Shown here: positions 49,918-58,857 of the stretch, in pieces
How positions within the stretch are numbered: the stretch's first letter is position 1
Layout: the number at the start of each line of letters is the position of its first letter
Assembly (NCBI GenBank): GCA_964652255.1
Contig: CAZZBM010000002.1
Span: 62,001-126,000 of the forward strand
Length of the DNA: 64,000 bases
DNA from: CAZZBM01 sp964652255
GTDB taxonomy: Bacteria; Bdellovibrionota; Bacteriovoracia; Bacteriovoracales; CAZZBM01
Direction of reading: 5' to 3'
Notes under the pieces: model-generated
Told to the model about the DNA's origin: nothing
The model's database searches: none
What the model saw: the letters and a program-made list of their open reading frames with translations, nothing else
Made by a program: the position numbers and the translations under genes

Positions 49918-51181
49918 TATAAATAGCTTCAGGATAAGCCTTTTTTAATTGATCTAATTGTTCTTTTGGTCCTGTGGCAAAAAAAGAAAAATGTTGAGTG
50001 AAGCTTTTTTTGATTTCTTTATACTCTTCATTAAAATTAGGATTTTCTTTAAAAAGAGTTTCATAAGAAAAATTAAAAATTTTTTCTTGTAAAAACTTTA
50101 ACACCCTTTCCTGAAATGATTCTTGGCTAAGAATTAACTTTGTTGGATAAGTTTTGTAAACAGAAGCAAGATGTTTTTGATCAATAGAAGGTTCTTCCTT
50201 GAAAAATTCTTTTATTTTTTTAAGAAAATTTACTGGTTGTGAACTAGTCCCAGAAAAAGAGATTAAATTTTTATTTTTATAAGAGATGGAATCAATGTGT
50301 CCTTGAGTAGAGTACACCAAGCCTTCTTTCATTCTTAAATATTGAGTGAATTTAGAACCTAAATTTTCAAAGAAGTAAGAAGAAAGAAAGGAGTAATGAG
50401 CTATATTTTTTTTGGGAGATTTATTAAAAATATTCCATAGCTGTATAGAAGTTCCATTGTTGGCTTCATTTTCAAAAAGAAAATAATAATTTTTCTTCTT
50501 TATAATCTGAGACTGAGTAATAAAAGCTTTGTCTGTATTTTTAATAAAAGAATTTCTTTTAATAAAATCATTAATTATATTAAGGCTTTTATCACTAGAT
50601 TCTATAAAAACTAGACCATCTTGTTGAAAAATTTCTTTGAAATAGTTTAAAACTTCATCAGGATTAGTTTTAGAAAAAAGATCTAAAAAACCTTTATTTT
50701 TAGGTTTTTCATTAATTAGATTAAGAGAGAAATCTTTTAAGATGGGTGTAAGATAATGATAATAGGAAGCTTTTGTAATAAGATCATTTTCTAAGTTTTT
50801 CTTTGTTTTTTCCAGATAAAGATAAAAATCTTTTTCTTTAAATTTTTTCCTAAAAATGGTTTCTTCGATGTATTTAAGATTTTCTTCTAAGTATTTTTTT
50901 GTTGTAAAAAAAGAAATAGATGTAAAATAATTATTAACGGAAAAATTAATATTAATACCTTTGGTATTGATCCATTTTTCAAGATCTTGTTCTGTATACT
51001 TGTCAGAAGAAGACTTGAATAAAAGTTCTGTGAAAACATTTTCTTGATGGTAATAATTAATTCTCTTATTTTTATGAAAGACAATATAATTAAAATTAAT
51101 ATTATCATTGTCTTTTTTATTATAAAAAATTTTATGTTGAGGAATAAAATTAAAAGATTGGACAAAAAATAAAATCATCAT
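49868..51181 (-). CDS. M16-like protein, inactive partner
   Basis: A 437-residue protein with the layout of an M16 (insulinase/processing peptidase-like) subunit but no HxxEH zinc motif; the region aligned with the active partner has FTELLFKSSSD. It starts with a short hydrophobic stretch (MMILFFVQSFNF), so is probably exported. It overlaps the active M16 gene by 4 bases. Bacterial M16B enzymes are often heterodimers of an active and an inactive subunit, which this pair would match. Confidence 0.8.
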   Translation of the reverse strand: MMILFFVQSFNFIPQHKIFYNKKDNDNINFNYIVFHKNKRINYYHQENVFTELLFKSSSDKYTEQDLEKWINTKGININFSVNNYFTSISFFTTKKYLEENLKYIEETIFRKKFKEKDFYLYLEKTKKNLENDLITKASYYHYLTPILKDFSLNLINEKPKNKGFLDLFSKTNPDEVLNYFKEIFQQDGLVFIESSDKSLNIINDFIKRNSFIKNTDKAFITQSQIIKKKNYYFLFENEANNGTSIQLWNIFNKSPKKNIAHYSFLSSYFFENLGSKFTQYLRMKEGLVYSTQGHIDSISYKNKNLISFSGTSSQPVNFLKKIKEFFKEEPSIDQKHLASVYKTYPTKLILSQESFQERVLKFLQEKIFNFSYETLFKENPNFNEEYKEIKKSFTQHFSFFATGPKEQLDQLKKAYPEAIYIKDPRKFLEEELYKIF

Positions 51182-52449
51182 AATTTATGCTCTATATTAA
51201 TTCTTGCTGAGTAATTTTTAAAAAACTTAAAACATCTATTTTTCAAGGAGGATAAAGATATTTGGTTTATTTTATCGTAATAATCTTGTGGATTCATTTT
51301 TTTTCCAGAAAAAACAGTTTCTGAAATTTTTAAATTCAGAGAAAGATTTCTTTCTAGATTATAAGCAAAAGAAATATCAAAAAAAGAACTTAAATGTAAA
51401 AAATCTTCTTCTTGAAAAGATTCACATAACTTAATATGTTCAGTGTTAATTGTTTTATAGACGGTTTCTGGGTCAATTGCTTGAAGAGGGGAGATCATAA
51501 AAATAAAATAACTTTTTTGAAGAAAAGAAAATAAATTAAAATGCATATTAAGAAATAAATGAGTATAATTTTTTGAGGTAATAAAAAAAGAAGTGATTTT
51601 TTTTGATAAAATAATCTGAAATATTTTTTCATGAAGAAAATCCTGATGAGTTTCACCTAGAGTTTCATAAAGATAGACAATGTTTTTGGGTAGTTGATTT
51701 TCAATGTAGGGAACATTTTTATTGCTAATTTTATTAAAAGAGTAGTTCGGTTTCTTAAAAGAAGAAACTTTTGATTGCCATGTTCCAAATTCTTTTTCTA
51801 AACTATCTTTAAAATTATCTGGTAAATCTCCAGTCAGGACAATAAAAGCATTTTTAGGATCATAGTATCTATGAAAATAATTACTTATTTCATCCATTGT
51901 TATGGAGTTTAAATCTTGCTCAGTTCCGATAACAGGGTGAGCCATTGAGGTGTTTTCAAAAAGATAACTTTGTAGAAAAAGAGCAAACTTAGAAAAAGGA
52001 GGTGATTCTGTTTGTTTTTTTTCTTCAAGAATAATTTTTCGCTCTTTCTCAAAAAGATCTTGATCTAAATAAAAGTTTTTTAATCTCTTAGCTTCTTCTT
52101 TAAGAACTATTTCAAAGTCTTTATTTGAAAAAACTGAATAATAAACAGTTTTTTCTTTACCCGTCATGGCATTATAAGTAGCTCCAAAGCTTTCTATGGT
52201 TTCTAGGTAAGAATTTGTAGAGTTTTTTTGAAATAAAAGATGTTCTAAAAAGTGAGTTGCACCTGTTTTACCTGGTTGTTCATAAGCAGATCCAATATGA
52301 AAGTTAATACTAAAAGCTATTAAAGGAGCATGTTGAGTTTTTTTATAAAAAACTTTAAGTCCATTTTTTAATGTGATTTCTTGAACATAGTCTTGTTTTT
52401 TTTCAAAATGAGTTTGGCAAGAAATGAGTAATAATAAAAATTTTTTCAT
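51178..52449 (-). CDS. M16-family zinc metalloprotease, lipoprotein
   Basis: A 423-residue protease. Lipoprotein signal MKKFLLLLISC (Cys11), then the inverted zinc motif HFLEH (66-70) and the downstream Glu in ERKIILEEKK. M16 enzymes degrade peptides inside a closing chamber formed by two halves; the second half is likely supplied by the co-translated protein at 49868-51181. A periplasm-facing, membrane-anchored location is inferred from the lipobox. Confidence 0.88.
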   Translation of the reverse strand: MKKFLLLLISCQTHFEKKQDYVQEITLKNGLKVFYKKTQHAPLIAFSINFHIGSAYEQPGKTGATHFLEHLLFQKNSTNSYLETIESFGATYNAMTGKEKTVYYSVFSNKDFEIVLKEEAKRLKNFYLDQDLFEKERKIILEEKKQTESPPFSKFALFLQSYLFENTSMAHPVIGTEQDLNSITMDEISNYFHRYYDPKNAFIVLTGDLPDNFKDSLEKEFGTWQSKVSSFKKPNYSFNKISNKNVPYIENQLPKNIVYLYETLGETHQDFLHEKIFQIILSKKITSFFITSKNYTHLFLNMHFNLFSFLQKSYFIFMISPLQAIDPETVYKTINTEHIKLCESFQEEDFLHLSSFFDISFAYNLERNLSLNLKISETVFSGKKMNPQDYYDKINQISLSSLKNRCFKFFKNYSARINIEHKL

Positions 52450-52529
52450 TGAAAAATGATTTTAATATAAAAAAAATAATTTGTCTAAGACTAGACTTTT
52501 TTAAATTATTACTTAAAATAAAGGCAATC

Positions 52530-53294
52530 GTGACTAAAGTTATCTTTTTGGGAACTGGTACAAGTTCAGGTATTCCACAAGTTGCTTGTTCTTGCTTTGT
52601 TTGTTCTTCTCCTGATCCTAAAAACAAAAGACAAAGATCTTCTCTCTACTTAGAAACAAAAAAGAGCAAAATACTTGTTGATACTGGACCTGATGTTAAA
52701 AATCAACTTATTCGCCATCAGATTCAAGATCTAGATGGGATCATCATTACTCATCATCATATGGATCATTGTGTAGGCATAGATGATCTTAAATATATTT
52801 CTTATAAAAAAGAAAAAATCTTAAAATTTTATTGTTTTGAAAAAACTTATCAAGCTCTTAAAGTTATGTTTAGTTATTTTTTTCATCATGAAAACATTGA
52901 GTTTCATATTGTAAAAGAAGGTTGGAATAAAATTTGTGAAGAAAATTTCTACTTACAAGAAGTTCCTCATACAAAAAGCATGCAAACTTTAAGTTTTTAC
53001 TTTGAAGGTTTGATCTATTTAACTGATTTTGCTGCTATTTCTGATTCTTATCATGATTTTCTATTAAAGAATAAAATTGAACTTTTTATTATAGAGTTAT
53101 TAAGAAAACATCCTAGGAAGGGACATCATTGTTTTTTTCAAGTTTTATCTTTTTTGAAAAAATATCAATATAAAGAAGCTTATTGTGTTCATTTGAGTCA
53201 TTATTTAGAGCATGAAGCTCTAGAAGATGAATTAAAAAAAACAAATATAAATCTTAGACCCGCCTATGATGGTCTAATAAAGGAGATAAAATGA
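52530..53294 (+). CDS. MBL-fold metallohydrolase (PhnP-like)
   Basis: A 254-residue cytoplasmic metallo-beta-lactamase-fold hydrolase. Seen: VIFLGTGTSSGIPQ at the start, a CSCFVC segment, DTGPD, the metal motif THHHMDHC near 83-90 and later a TDF and a HLSHYL histidine motif. Closest to PhnP/cyclic phosphodiesterase-like proteins. The GTG at 52530 is chosen because the family begins with the V-I-F-L-G-T-G strand; the TTG at 52449 would add 27 unlikely residues. The stop overlaps the next gene (ATGA). Confidence 0.86.
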   Translation: MTKVIFLGTGTSSGIPQVACSCFVCSSPDPKNKRQRSSLYLETKKSKILVDTGPDVKNQLIRHQIQDLDGIIITHHHMDHCVGIDDLKYISYKKEKILKFYCFEKTYQALKVMFSYFFHHENIEFHIVKEGWNKICEENFYLQEVPHTKSMQTLSFYFEGLIYLTDFAAISDSYHDFLLKNKIELFIIELLRKHPRKGHHCFFQVLSFLKKYQYKEAYCVHLSHYLEHEALEDELKKTNINLRPAYDGLIKEIK

Positions 53295-54388
53295 AAATTG
53301 GAGTGCCTAAAGAAATTAAAGTAGCTGAATATCGTGTTGGATTAAGACCTGATCAAGTCAAAGAACTTGTTGATTTAAAGCATGAAGTTTTTGTTCAAAC
53401 TCAAGCCGGTATAGAAGTTGGTTTTAGTGATGCTGATTATGAGAAAGCTGGTGGGAAAATTTTAACAAGTTTAAAAGAAGTTTACCAAAAAACAGATCTT
53501 ATTGTTAAAGTTAAAGAACCTATTGAGCAAGAATGGTCTTATATAAAACCTTATCAATTTATATATGCTTTTTTTCATTTAGCTGCAGATAAAAAACTCA
53601 CACAAAGTTTAATGCAACAACAAGCAACTTGTTTTGCTTATGAGACTATTGAAGATAAGAAAGGTTTATTGCCTCTACTAATCCCTATGTCAGAGGTAGC
53701 TGGTAGAATGGCAGTTCAAGTGGGAATGAGATTTTTGCAAAAAGATTTTAAAGGAAAGGGACTTTTATTGGGAGCTGTGCCTGGGGTTAAAAAGGGTTCA
53801 GTGGTTATTTTAGGGGCTGGAGCAGCTGGTATGAATGCTCTAAAAATGGCTTATGGTTTGGGCGCAAAAGTTACTTTGATTGATATTAGTATGGAAAAGT
53901 TAGCCTACGTAGAGGATTTATACCAAGGACAAGTTCAAACTCTTTATTCTAATGAAAAAAATATCTTTGAATCTGTGCAACAGGCTGATCTTGTCGTGGG
54001 TGCTGTTTTAATTAAAGGTGCGCTTGCACCTAAGTTAGTTACTAAAAAAATGATTCAAGAAATGGAGAAAAAAAGTGTTTTAGTAGATATTTCTATTGAT
54101 CAAGGTGGATGTTTTGAAACTTCTAAAATTACTACTCACAATGAACCTATTCATGAAGTGGAAGGAATTTATCATTACGGAGTTACGAATATGCCTGGAG
54201 CTGTTCCAAAAACTTCAACCTACGCTTTAACTAATGTGACTTTTCCTATTTTAAAAAGAATTTTAAAAGAAGGAGTGGATTCTATAAAAAAAGATCCTTT
54301 ACTTAAAAAAGGATTTAATATTTTTCAAGGCAAGCTTGTTTATGAGCAGGTTGCTAAAGATCTCGACTTAGAACTTTCTTCTTTTTAA
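53291..54388 (+). CDS. ald: Alanine dehydrogenase
   Basis: A 365-residue NAD-dependent enzyme converting L-alanine to pyruvate and ammonia. Opening MKIGVPKEIKVAEYRVGL with Arg15, Lys75 (VKVKEP) and His96 (FFHLAADKKLT), the nucleotide-binding ILGAGAAGMNA, and the catalytic Asp in DISIDQGGCFE. All key residues of the family are in place. With the AGCS symporter at 20 kb it suggests alanine catabolism. The 3' end overlaps the helicase gene by 35 bases. Confidence 0.95.
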   Translation: MKIGVPKEIKVAEYRVGLRPDQVKELVDLKHEVFVQTQAGIEVGFSDADYEKAGGKILTSLKEVYQKTDLIVKVKEPIEQEWSYIKPYQFIYAFFHLAADKKLTQSLMQQQATCFAYETIEDKKGLLPLLIPMSEVAGRMAVQVGMRFLQKDFKGKGLLLGAVPGVKKGSVVILGAGAAGMNALKMAYGLGAKVTLIDISMEKLAYVEDLYQGQVQTLYSNEKNIFESVQQADLVVGAVLIKGALAPKLVTKKMIQEMEKKSVLVDISIDQGGCFETSKITTHNEPIHEVEGIYHYGVTNMPGAVPKTSTYALTNVTFPILKRILKEGVDSIKKDPLLKKGFNIFQGKLVYEQVAKDLDLELSSF

Positions 54389-55322
54389 ATAAAGATAAAA
54401 AGTCTTTGAAAAAAGAAGAAGGGTAAAATTTATCCATAGAAAAGATAGAGTAGGATTTTCCATCACGCCCTGCTCTTCTTACCATTTGAATCCAAAAGTC
54501 TTTATTTTTTACAGGATATAGTATAAAAACATGAGAGATACTCGGAAGATTAACTCCGTGACTAAGAGCAATGGTAGAGATAATAATAACTTTTTTATCT
54601 AAAAAATTATTAATTTTTTTTTGAAAAGAAACAGTTTCACCACCTTTGCAAGAAAAAACATAAGAAAAATATTTTTTTAAATAATGATAACATTCATCAA
54701 CTTCTTCTCTCTTTTGACAAAAAATAAGAGTGCTTCGTTCTTGAAAGAAAAATAAATGAATCTTTAATCTTAAAATGAGAAGATCTCGAGAGGAGAAAAA
54801 GACATGATAGAAAGGTTTAAATCCTAAGTCTTGATTCTTAAAATTTAGAAGATAAACATGAGGGTAATGAGAAAAAAGTGAAAAAAATTTTTCAAAAAAA
54901 GGAAAAGTAGCTGTGAGACACAATAAAGAAACATTATAAGCGAGTAAAGATTCCAACAAATAGTATAGGTAAGGTCTAAAAGAATTCCAGTAAAAAAAAA
55001 GATGAAATTCATCAAGAACAAAAAGACATTTTTTGTATTGAAAGTATTCAATAAGATCTTCTTCTAGTAATTCTGCTGTGAGCGTGAGATGAAATTTTTT
55101 AGGAAGATTTTTAAGAACTGATTTTCTTTCTTGTAAAGAAAGATCTAAAAGAGAGTAAGCTTCAAATTTTTTTTGAAACTCTAAAGACAGGGCTTTTAAA
55201 GGAGCAATATAAATAAGATTATAAGTTAGGGCTAAGTTTTTTAAAGCATAGGTTTTGCCCGTAGCTGGAGGAGAAAGACACAGAACAACGCTTGGATTAT
55301 TTTTAAAAAAATACTCAAACAC
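54354..55322 (-). CDS. Small SF2 helicase, Ski2/Lhr-like core
   Basis: A 322-residue protein containing just the two RecA-like domains of a superfamily 2 helicase. Motif I PPATGKT (18-24), motif II DEFH, motif III TATFP, motif V TIALSHGVNLP and motif VI QMVRRAGRDGK. The GVNLP and RRAGR motifs recall Ski2/Hel308-type enzymes, but the ratchet and winged-helix domains are missing. Start is GTG. It lies 48 bases downstream of the small lipoprotein at the end of the rodA operon. Confidence 0.82.
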   Translation of the reverse strand: MFEYFFKNNPSVVLCLSPPATGKTYALKNLALTYNLIYIAPLKALSLEFQKKFEAYSLLDLSLQERKSVLKNLPKKFHLTLTAELLEEDLIEYFQYKKCLFVLDEFHLFFYWNSFRPYLYYLLESLLAYNVSLLCLTATFPFFEKFFSLFSHYPHVYLLNFKNQDLGFKPFYHVFFSSRDLLILRLKIHLFFFQERSTLIFCQKREEVDECYHYLKKYFSYVFSCKGGETVSFQKKINNFLDKKVIIISTIALSHGVNLPSISHVFILYPVKNKDFWIQMVRRAGRDGKSYSIFSMDKFYPSSFFKDFLSLFKKKKVLSRDL

Positions 55323-55370
55323 TTATTTTTTTTATGAAAAAAATAAAATTGTCTCAAGAAGTAATTTTAA

Positions 55371-55502
55371 TTATTTCTTATTTGATGTAGGCTCAGAAAG
55401 ATTTTCTTGAGAAACCTTTTCTTTATTTTTACAGCAAGAACATTTTTTTTCACTAGATTTAGCTTCACAAGAAATGAGAAAAATAAGAACAAATTTTATC
55501 AT
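55371..55502 (-). CDS. Tiny cysteine-rich lipoprotein (43 residues) after rodA
   Basis: A 43-codon gene reading MIKFVLIFLISC as a lipoprotein signal (lipobox FLISC), then a polar mature part with a CSCC cluster and a Glu/Ser/Lys-rich tail. Its ATG shares one base with the rodA stop (TGATG), so it is probably translated by coupling. No family recognised. Below the size usually annotated, yet the lipobox and overlap argue for a real gene. Confidence 0.66.
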   Translation of the reverse strand: MIKFVLIFLISCEAKSSEKKCSCCKNKEKVSQENLSEPTSNKK

Positions 55503-56587
55503 CAAAATAATCTCCTGTCTTTAGATATCGCTGTTAAAATACCTGTGCATAAAGAAAAAGTCAAATAGCTAGATCCACCATAAGAGAAAAAAGGTAGAGG
55601 AATTCCTACAACAGGAAAAAGTCCCATACACATACTAGTATTAATAACTACATGCCAAAAAAATAAACTAGCGATTCCAACACAAAGAAGAGAATTGAAA
55701 AAAGTGGCAGCTTGTTGAGAAAGATAAAGAGCTTTAAGAATAAAAAAGAAATAAAGGCTTAGAAGAAAAAAACTTCCCAAAAAACCTCTTTCCTCGTTAA
55801 ATAGAGCGAAAATAAAATCTGTATGATTTTCTGGTAGAAATTCTAGAGAAGCTTGAGAAGATCTTTTAAAACCCTTACCTAAAAATTGTCCTGATCCAAT
55901 AGCAATTTTAGATTGTAAAGCATTATAACCACTTCCTTGAATATCTTGAGTAGGAGAAAGAAAGTTGAGAATTCTTTTTCTTTGATAATCTTTTAATCCA
56001 AAAGCATAAAGAAGAAAAAGACTCAAAAGAGAGATAAATCCAAAGATAATAAAAAATTTTTTTGAAAATCTTTTATAGATAATGAAAAAAAGGAAAATAA
56101 AAAAAAGAAGTCCAGCTGTACCTAAGTCTGGTTGCAAAATAATAATAAGGGCAGGAAAAGAGACGAAAAAAAGAGAAATAAAAAAATTTTTTAAATCTAA
56201 ATCTTTTTCTGGATCTTGATCGGTAAAAAAGCGACTTAAAAACAAAATCATACCTATTTTCATGAATTCTGAGGGTTGAATTCTTAGTGGTCCTAAAGAT
56301 AACCACCTTTGAGCTCCCATACCGATTTTACCTAAAAAAAGAACTAAAATGACTAATAAAAGCAAAAGAATATAAGAGATATAGCTTAATCGGTAAATAA
56401 TTTGTAAAGGAATAAAAGAAAGAGTTAGACTTAATCCTAAACCTAAACTAATCCAAGTGAGTTGCATAAAAATAAGTTTAAAATCTTCTTTTAAGAAAGA
56501 AGCTGAGTAAAGATGTAATAATCCTAAGAAGCTTAAAAGAAGCATAGTAATGAGATAGGTATAATCAAAACGTTTAAAAAGATGCAT
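55502..56587 (-). CDS. rodA: RodA, rod-shape peptidoglycan polymerase
   Basis: A 361-residue SEDS-family glycosyltransferase with about ten spans. Family landmarks: GAQRWLSLGPLRIQPSEFMKIG, QPDLGTA, RKRILNFLSP, NEERGFLGS and PLPFFSYGGSSYLTF. It polymerises lipid II together with PBP2 in the elongasome. The 14-base overlap with the PBP2 gene upstream is normal for this pair. Confidence 0.96.
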   Translation of the reverse strand: MHLFKRFDYTYLITMLLLSFLGLLHLYSASFLKEDFKLIFMQLTWISLGLGLSLTLSFIPLQIIYRLSYISYILLLLLVILVLFLGKIGMGAQRWLSLGPLRIQPSEFMKIGMILFLSRFFTDQDPEKDLDLKNFFISLFFVSFPALIIILQPDLGTAGLLFFIFLFFIIYKRFSKKFFIIFGFISLLSLFLLYAFGLKDYQRKRILNFLSPTQDIQGSGYNALQSKIAIGSGQFLGKGFKRSSQASLEFLPENHTDFIFALFNEERGFLGSFFLLSLYFFFILKALYLSQQAATFFNSLLCVGIASLFFWHVVINTSMCMGLFPVVGIPLPFFSYGGSSYLTFSLCTGILTAISKDRRLF

Positions 56588-58409
56588 ATTTTTTTAAATA
56601 AGATTCAATCATATTAAAAACATAAGGAGCTGTACTAGCACCAGAACAACCATGTTCTAAAACCATAGCCACAACAATTCTAGGCTTGTCACTAGGAGCA
56701 TAAGCAACAAAAAGACCATGATGACGTTTATTTTTTTCAAGAAGATAACAACTTTGATAAATAGAGTTTTGATGAAAAGAATAAACTTGAGCAGTTCCAG
56801 TTTTTCCACTAGCCTCAATGTTACCTTTTCTATGTTTAAAAGCTGTCCCTGTTGGATGATTAACAACTTCGTAAAGACCTTGTTGGACAAGCTTCCAGGT
56901 TTGGTCTTTAAGTTCTATTTTTTTAACTTCTTCAGGATAGCTATATTGTTGAAAACCTTTTTTAGTGAAAAATTCTTGAACAAGATAAGGTTTCATTAAA
57001 CGTCCTTTCGTAGCAATTATACTATAAGCAAGAGCTAGTTGTAAGATATTAATTGTGACATAAGATTGACCAATGGTGACAGAGAGAGTGTCGCCTAGTT
57101 GCCATTCTTGATTGAATTTATTTTTTTTCCATTCTTTTGTTGGAACAATTCCTGTACTTTCTAAGCCTAAATTTAATTTTTGTTTTTCGCCAAAACCAAA
57201 AAGATAACTATAATGAGCTAAGTCATCTACATTTAACTTTAAGCCTAATTTATGATAAAAATTATTACAAGATTCTCTTAAACTTTTAATAATATTAACT
57301 GAGCCATGTCCAGAAGATCTCCAACAGTGGAAAGATCTATTTTTAAGTTTTAAAGATCCAGTACAGTACTCTTCATGGTAAGGACTGATAATTTTTTTTT
57401 CTAAAGCAGTAATTAAAGGAAATGGCTTAAAGGTTGATCCAGGGGCATAATGTTCTTGAAAGACTTTATTAATAAGAGGTTTTTGAGGATTATTACTGAG
57501 TTTTAGCCAGTCTTCTTTACTAATTCCAAAAGCAAATTGAGATCCTTTAAAGCCAGGACTAGAGACAAGAAATAAAACTTCTCCTGTTTGAGGGTTTAAT
57601 CCTATCATGCCTCCTGATTCATTTTTAAATGAATGATAGGCTTTAAGTTGTAAATCTTTATCAAGAGTTAGTTTTAAATTTTGACCTTCAATAAAAGGAT
57701 ACTTAGGAAGTTTTTTTAAAAACTCATCTTCAAAGTCTAGTTCTCTTTTTCTACCTTTAGCATCAATAATACTATAAGAGATAGAAGGAGAGCCTCTAAG
57801 TTGATTTTGATAAGTTTTTTCTAGTCCGCTTTTACCAATAAGTTCTTGAGGTAGGATTTGAGGATTTTCTAATTCTTTTTGATTGGGCAGTGCTACATAA
57901 CCTAAGACAGAACTAAAGGCTTCTTCTTCGTAATAAATTCTTGTTTGTTCTTCTTGAATAGAAATTCCTGGCAATTCAGAGAGATAGTTTTCAACCTTGG
58001 CAATTTCTTCAAAAGAAACATTTTTTTTGAGAATAATAGGTAAATATCGAGCCTGAGAAGTATAATTTTTAATAGTTTTTAAAAAATTATTTTTAGGAAT
58101 TTTCAATAAATTACTTAATTGATCTAGAGTTGATTTTTGTGCATATTGAGGGATGTAAACGAGGTCAAACCTAGGAATGTTATCAGCTAATAAAAATCCT
58201 GAACGATCATAAATTCTTCCTCTGGGTGGAAGTGTGATATCTTTTCTAATTTTATTCTTAAGAGAATAAATGTAAAAATCTTCTCCTTTTATGATTTGTA
58301 AGTAAAATAATCTTATTAATAAAAGAATAAAAAAAGTGAAAGTTAAATAAAAAAGAATTTTAAATCTTTTACGAGATTGATAGATAAGATCTTCTTCAAA
58401 ATTCTCCAT
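56574..58409 (-). CDS. mrdA: Penicillin-binding protein 2, elongation transpeptidase
   Basis: A 611-residue class B PBP. N-terminal span (about 17-38), dimerisation domain, then the transpeptidase with SxxK (Ser325-Thr-Phe-Lys328), SCN (380-382) and KTG (536-538). It cross-links the wall built by RodA. AAAGGAAA precedes the ATG as Shine-Dalgarno. Overlaps mreD upstream by 14 bases and rodA downstream by 14. Confidence 0.97.
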   Translation of the reverse strand: MENFEEDLIYQSRKRFKILFYLTFTFFILLLIRLFYLQIIKGEDFYIYSLKNKIRKDITLPPRGRIYDRSGFLLADNIPRFDLVYIPQYAQKSTLDQLSNLLKIPKNNFLKTIKNYTSQARYLPIILKKNVSFEEIAKVENYLSELPGISIQEEQTRIYYEEEAFSSVLGYVALPNQKELENPQILPQELIGKSGLEKTYQNQLRGSPSISYSIIDAKGRKRELDFEDEFLKKLPKYPFIEGQNLKLTLDKDLQLKAYHSFKNESGGMIGLNPQTGEVLFLVSSPGFKGSQFAFGISKEDWLKLSNNPQKPLINKVFQEHYAPGSTFKPFPLITALEKKIISPYHEEYCTGSLKLKNRSFHCWRSSGHGSVNIIKSLRESCNNFYHKLGLKLNVDDLAHYSYLFGFGEKQKLNLGLESTGIVPTKEWKKNKFNQEWQLGDTLSVTIGQSYVTINILQLALAYSIIATKGRLMKPYLVQEFFTKKGFQQYSYPEEVKKIELKDQTWKLVQQGLYEVVNHPTGTAFKHRKGNIEASGKTGTAQVYSFHQNSIYQSCYLLEKNKRHHGLFVAYAPSDKPRIVVAMVLEHGCSGASTAPYVFNMIESYLKKYASF

Positions 58410-58857
58410 AAATTTCCTTTTCTTTCCAAATATTATTCAAGAGGAAGATGATTAAACAGCTAAGAAGATAGAATAAAAGAAAATCTTTAATGAAAAATAA
58501 AAAAAATTTCTTTTTTAAAAGAATAAAATAGCAAAAAAATAAATAGTTAAAAAGAAATAGAAAAATGGTAAAAAAATGATAGTAGATTTTTTCACTATAG
58601 ATAACTTGTTTGAAAAGAACAAGAAGAGATGTGGAAAAGAATAAACTGGATAAAAAGAGAAAAATGTAAGTAGAGTCAAAAGATATTTTTATAAAAAAAA
58701 TTAACAAAGAAAGTAACAAACTTTCTTTGTTTTTAAGAGAAAAGAAAGAAAAATAAAAAAAAGGTAAAGAGGGATCAATGAGGCTAGGGGGATAAAAAGA
58801 TCTAAGAAGAAAAACTAAGAATATGAAAAAAAAAGTTAAAAAAATTTTAATTAACAT
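58396..58857 (-). CDS. mreD: MreD-like rod-shape protein
   Basis: A 153-residue, extremely Phe/Leu-rich membrane protein with about five spans. MreD proteins are poorly conserved, so the call rests on hydrophobic profile, size and position between mreC and mrdA. I start at the ATG at 58857 (MLIKIFL), which overlaps mreC by 11 bases; upstream ATGs at 58869 and 58893 are possible. Confidence 0.78.
   Translation of the reverse strand: MLIKIFLTFFFIFLVFLLRSFYPPSLIDPSLPFFYFSFFSLKNKESLLLSLLIFFIKISFDSTYIFLFLSSLFFSTSLLVLFKQVIYSEKIYYHFFTIFLFLFNYLFFCYFILLKKKFFLFFIKDFLLFYLLSCLIIFLLNNIWKEKEIYGEF

Noticed and set aside
52449..52529. TTG-initiated extension of the MBL hydrolase
   Set aside because: Adds 27 residues before the conserved VIFLGTGTSSG strand and would abut the start codon of the divergent M16 gene; GTG at 52530 fits the family.
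56657..56999. Frames inside the PBP2 gene on both strands
   Set aside because: Shadows of mrdA; no signal, no coupling, no resemblance to known proteins.
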